Shown in pieces: positions 63,241 to 64,000 of a stretch of 64,000 nucleotides of DNA; positions within the stretch are counted from its first letter, which is position 1; every line of letters starts with the position of its first letter. The DNA is from Algorimicrobium sediminis (lineage in GTDB: Bacteria; Bacteroidota; Bacteroidia; Flavobacteriales; Flavobacteriaceae), in contig NZ_JBHULS010000003.1 in the NCBI RefSeq assembly GCF_042684585.1, forward strand, positions 186,001 through 250,000, written 5' to 3'. A program made the translations under genes and the position numbers. The notes below the pieces were generated by a model. That model was not told where the DNA came from, searched no databases, and was given only the letters and a program-made list of their open reading frames with translations.

Positions 63241-63333
63241 TAAATGGGAAGGTTCAGTGTAATTGCGCTTGCTTCCTGCTGCGCCATATCAGGTTTAAGA
63301 ATGCTACACGAGGCGTGTTTTATTTTTATTTTC
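63241..63333 (+). ncRNA. unidentified structured small RNA with terminator
   Basis: A G+C-richer island in an AT-rich intergenic region. Possible pairings: GGAAG (63247) with CTTCC (63272), GTGTA (63257) with TACAC (63305), GCGC (63265) with GCGC (63281) and CCTG (63275) with CAGG (63290), partly exclusive. The plus strand ends in ACACG-AGG-CGTGT (63306-63318) followed by TTTTATTTTTATTTT, which looks like an intrinsic terminator. TACATTTC (63228-63235) is a near -7 element at a suitable distance. CCATATCAGG recalls the signal recognition particle RNA, but the GGAAG...AGCAGC signature is absent. Identity open. Confidence 0.45.
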
Positions 63334-63662
63334 AATTTTAATTAAGGCCATAAAAAAACCTAATTAGTTACAACCTAACAGGCTGAAGCTATGCGCTATA
63401 AATAAAAGTGACACCGTACCAATTTGCTATAAAAAATTAGATGCTGCCATTGCTTTCAATTTAGCAAATCTAGCAGCCAAGCAACAGGGCTTTATAGGCC
63501 CTATTTTTCTTGTTACGTTAATAAAATACTAAATTATGGCGCCAAACGACCTAAAAAGGTTTAAACCGCTGTTTTTACTATGCGTGCATAGTAATATTTC
63601 AAAATAAAATAATTAACTTCGTAACCTGAAATAGAGTATACATTTTAATAAAAAAAATAGAT
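63334..63662. other. 329-bp region upstream of etfB, no gene seen
   Basis: AT-rich, with no credible open frame on either strand and no consensus -7 element immediately before etfB. Confidence 0.4.
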
Positions 63663-64000
63663 ATGAAAATATTAGTATGTATTAGCCATGTACCTGATAC
63701 GACTTCCAAGATTAATTTCACAGATGGCGATTCAAAATTTGACACCAATGGGGTTCAATTTGTAATCAATCCCAATGATGAATTTGGACTAACGCGTGCC
63801 ATGTGGTTTAAAGAAAAACAAGGCGCTAGCGTTACAGTTGTAAACGTAGGTGGACCAGAAACAGAGCCAACCTTACGTAAAGCCTTGGCTATTGGTGCAG
63901 ACAATGCCATTCGTGTAAACACCGAAGCTTTAGATGGTTTTCAAGTTGCCAAACAATTAGCGGCAGTGGTAAAAGAAGGTGGTTACGATTTAGTTATTGC
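63663..64000 (+). CDS. etfB: electron transfer flavoprotein beta subunit (partial, runs off the window)
   Basis: The first 112 residues of EtfB: MKILVCISHVPDTTSKINF, then NPNDEFGLTRAMWFKE and VNVGGPETEPTLRKALAIGADNAI (fragment), the ETF beta adenine-nucleotide-binding fold. With EtfA (expected downstream, outside the window) it carries electrons from acyl-CoA dehydrogenases to the respiratory chain. The start ATG at 63663 gives a normal N-terminus. Divergent from pdhB, with the candidate small RNA between. Confidence 0.93.
   Translation, partial: MKILVCISHVPDTTSKINFTDGDSKFDTNGVQFVINPNDEFGLTRAMWFKEKQGASVTVVNVGGPETEPTLRKALAIGADNAIRVNTEALDGFQVAKQLAAVVKEGGYDLVI

Noticed and set aside
63241..63333. 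Signal recognition particle RNA
   Set aside because: The conserved apical signature GGAAG...AGCAGC is not present on either strand, so I leave the RNA unnamed.

Overview
The window is chromosomal DNA of a member of the Bacteroidetes, almost certainly family Flavobacteriaceae. The evidence is the 287-residue primary sigma factor, the gliding genes gldA, gldB and gldC, secreted proteins with type IX secretion (T9SS) C-terminal domains, exosortase F, GLPGLI proteins, SusC-like outer-membrane receptors, a low G+C content, an almost complete lack of Shine-Dalgarno sequences, and many promoters with the Bacteroidetes -7 element TAnnTTTG. I see no phage, integrase, insertion sequence, CRISPR array or recognisable defence locus. 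This is mostly core genome, with the less ordinary material in intergenic RNA and in degenerate or fused proteins.

Layout. 1-3 kb: a small putative lipoprotein, a DoxD-type membrane protein and a zinc-ribbon membrane protein. 3-6.6 kb: rpoD, an OmpA-family protein and rpe. 6.7-9.5 kb (minus): a CBS protein, an MtfA-like peptidase and the exosortase F pair. 9.6-12.3 kb: a GAF/fRMsr-like protein, a small lipoprotein and purH. 12.4-18 kb: the rod-shape operon mreB-mreC-mreD-mrdA-rodA. 18-24 kb: a porin-like protein, a K+ channel, gldC/gldB diverging from nadE, an atypical response regulator and dnaG. 24-36.8 kb: a CocE-type hydrolase, three T9SS cargo proteins, an ECF sigma/anti-sigma-like/outer-membrane trio, a polyprenyl synthase and a phosphodiesterase-TPR-sulfotransferase fusion.

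36.8-45 kb is one long minus-strand housekeeping block: rlmN, queA, aroA, a MazG-type protein, dtd, rsgA, DAHP synthase/chorismate mutase and an aminotransferase. It resembles the flavobacterial aromatic amino-acid cluster, but pheA and tyrA are missing from the places I expect them. 45-50 kb: gldA, a GIN-domain/PagL-like pair, metK and tRNA-Tyr. 50-55 kb: an outer-membrane receptor with two GLPGLI proteins. 55-64 kb: a deoxynucleoside kinase, a membrane pyrophosphatase with a soluble pyrophosphatase, a DUF5686 protein, pdhB and the start of etfB.

The most interesting items are: (1) a SAM-II-like riboswitch in front of metK whose pseudoknot loop appears to carry an extra hairpin of about 40 nt, followed by a perfect 8-nt anti-aptamer sequence; (2) the phosphodiesterase-TPR-sulfotransferase fusion preceded by a translationally overlapping 49-residue ORF; (3) a response regulator with Glu in place of the phosphorylated Asp; (4) a primase lacking all four zinc ligands; (5) an unidentified structured, terminated RNA between pdhB and etfB. 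Several genes have a longest open frame that starts at TTG/GTG inside or just upstream of their own promoter, so I moved those starts to the downstream ATG.
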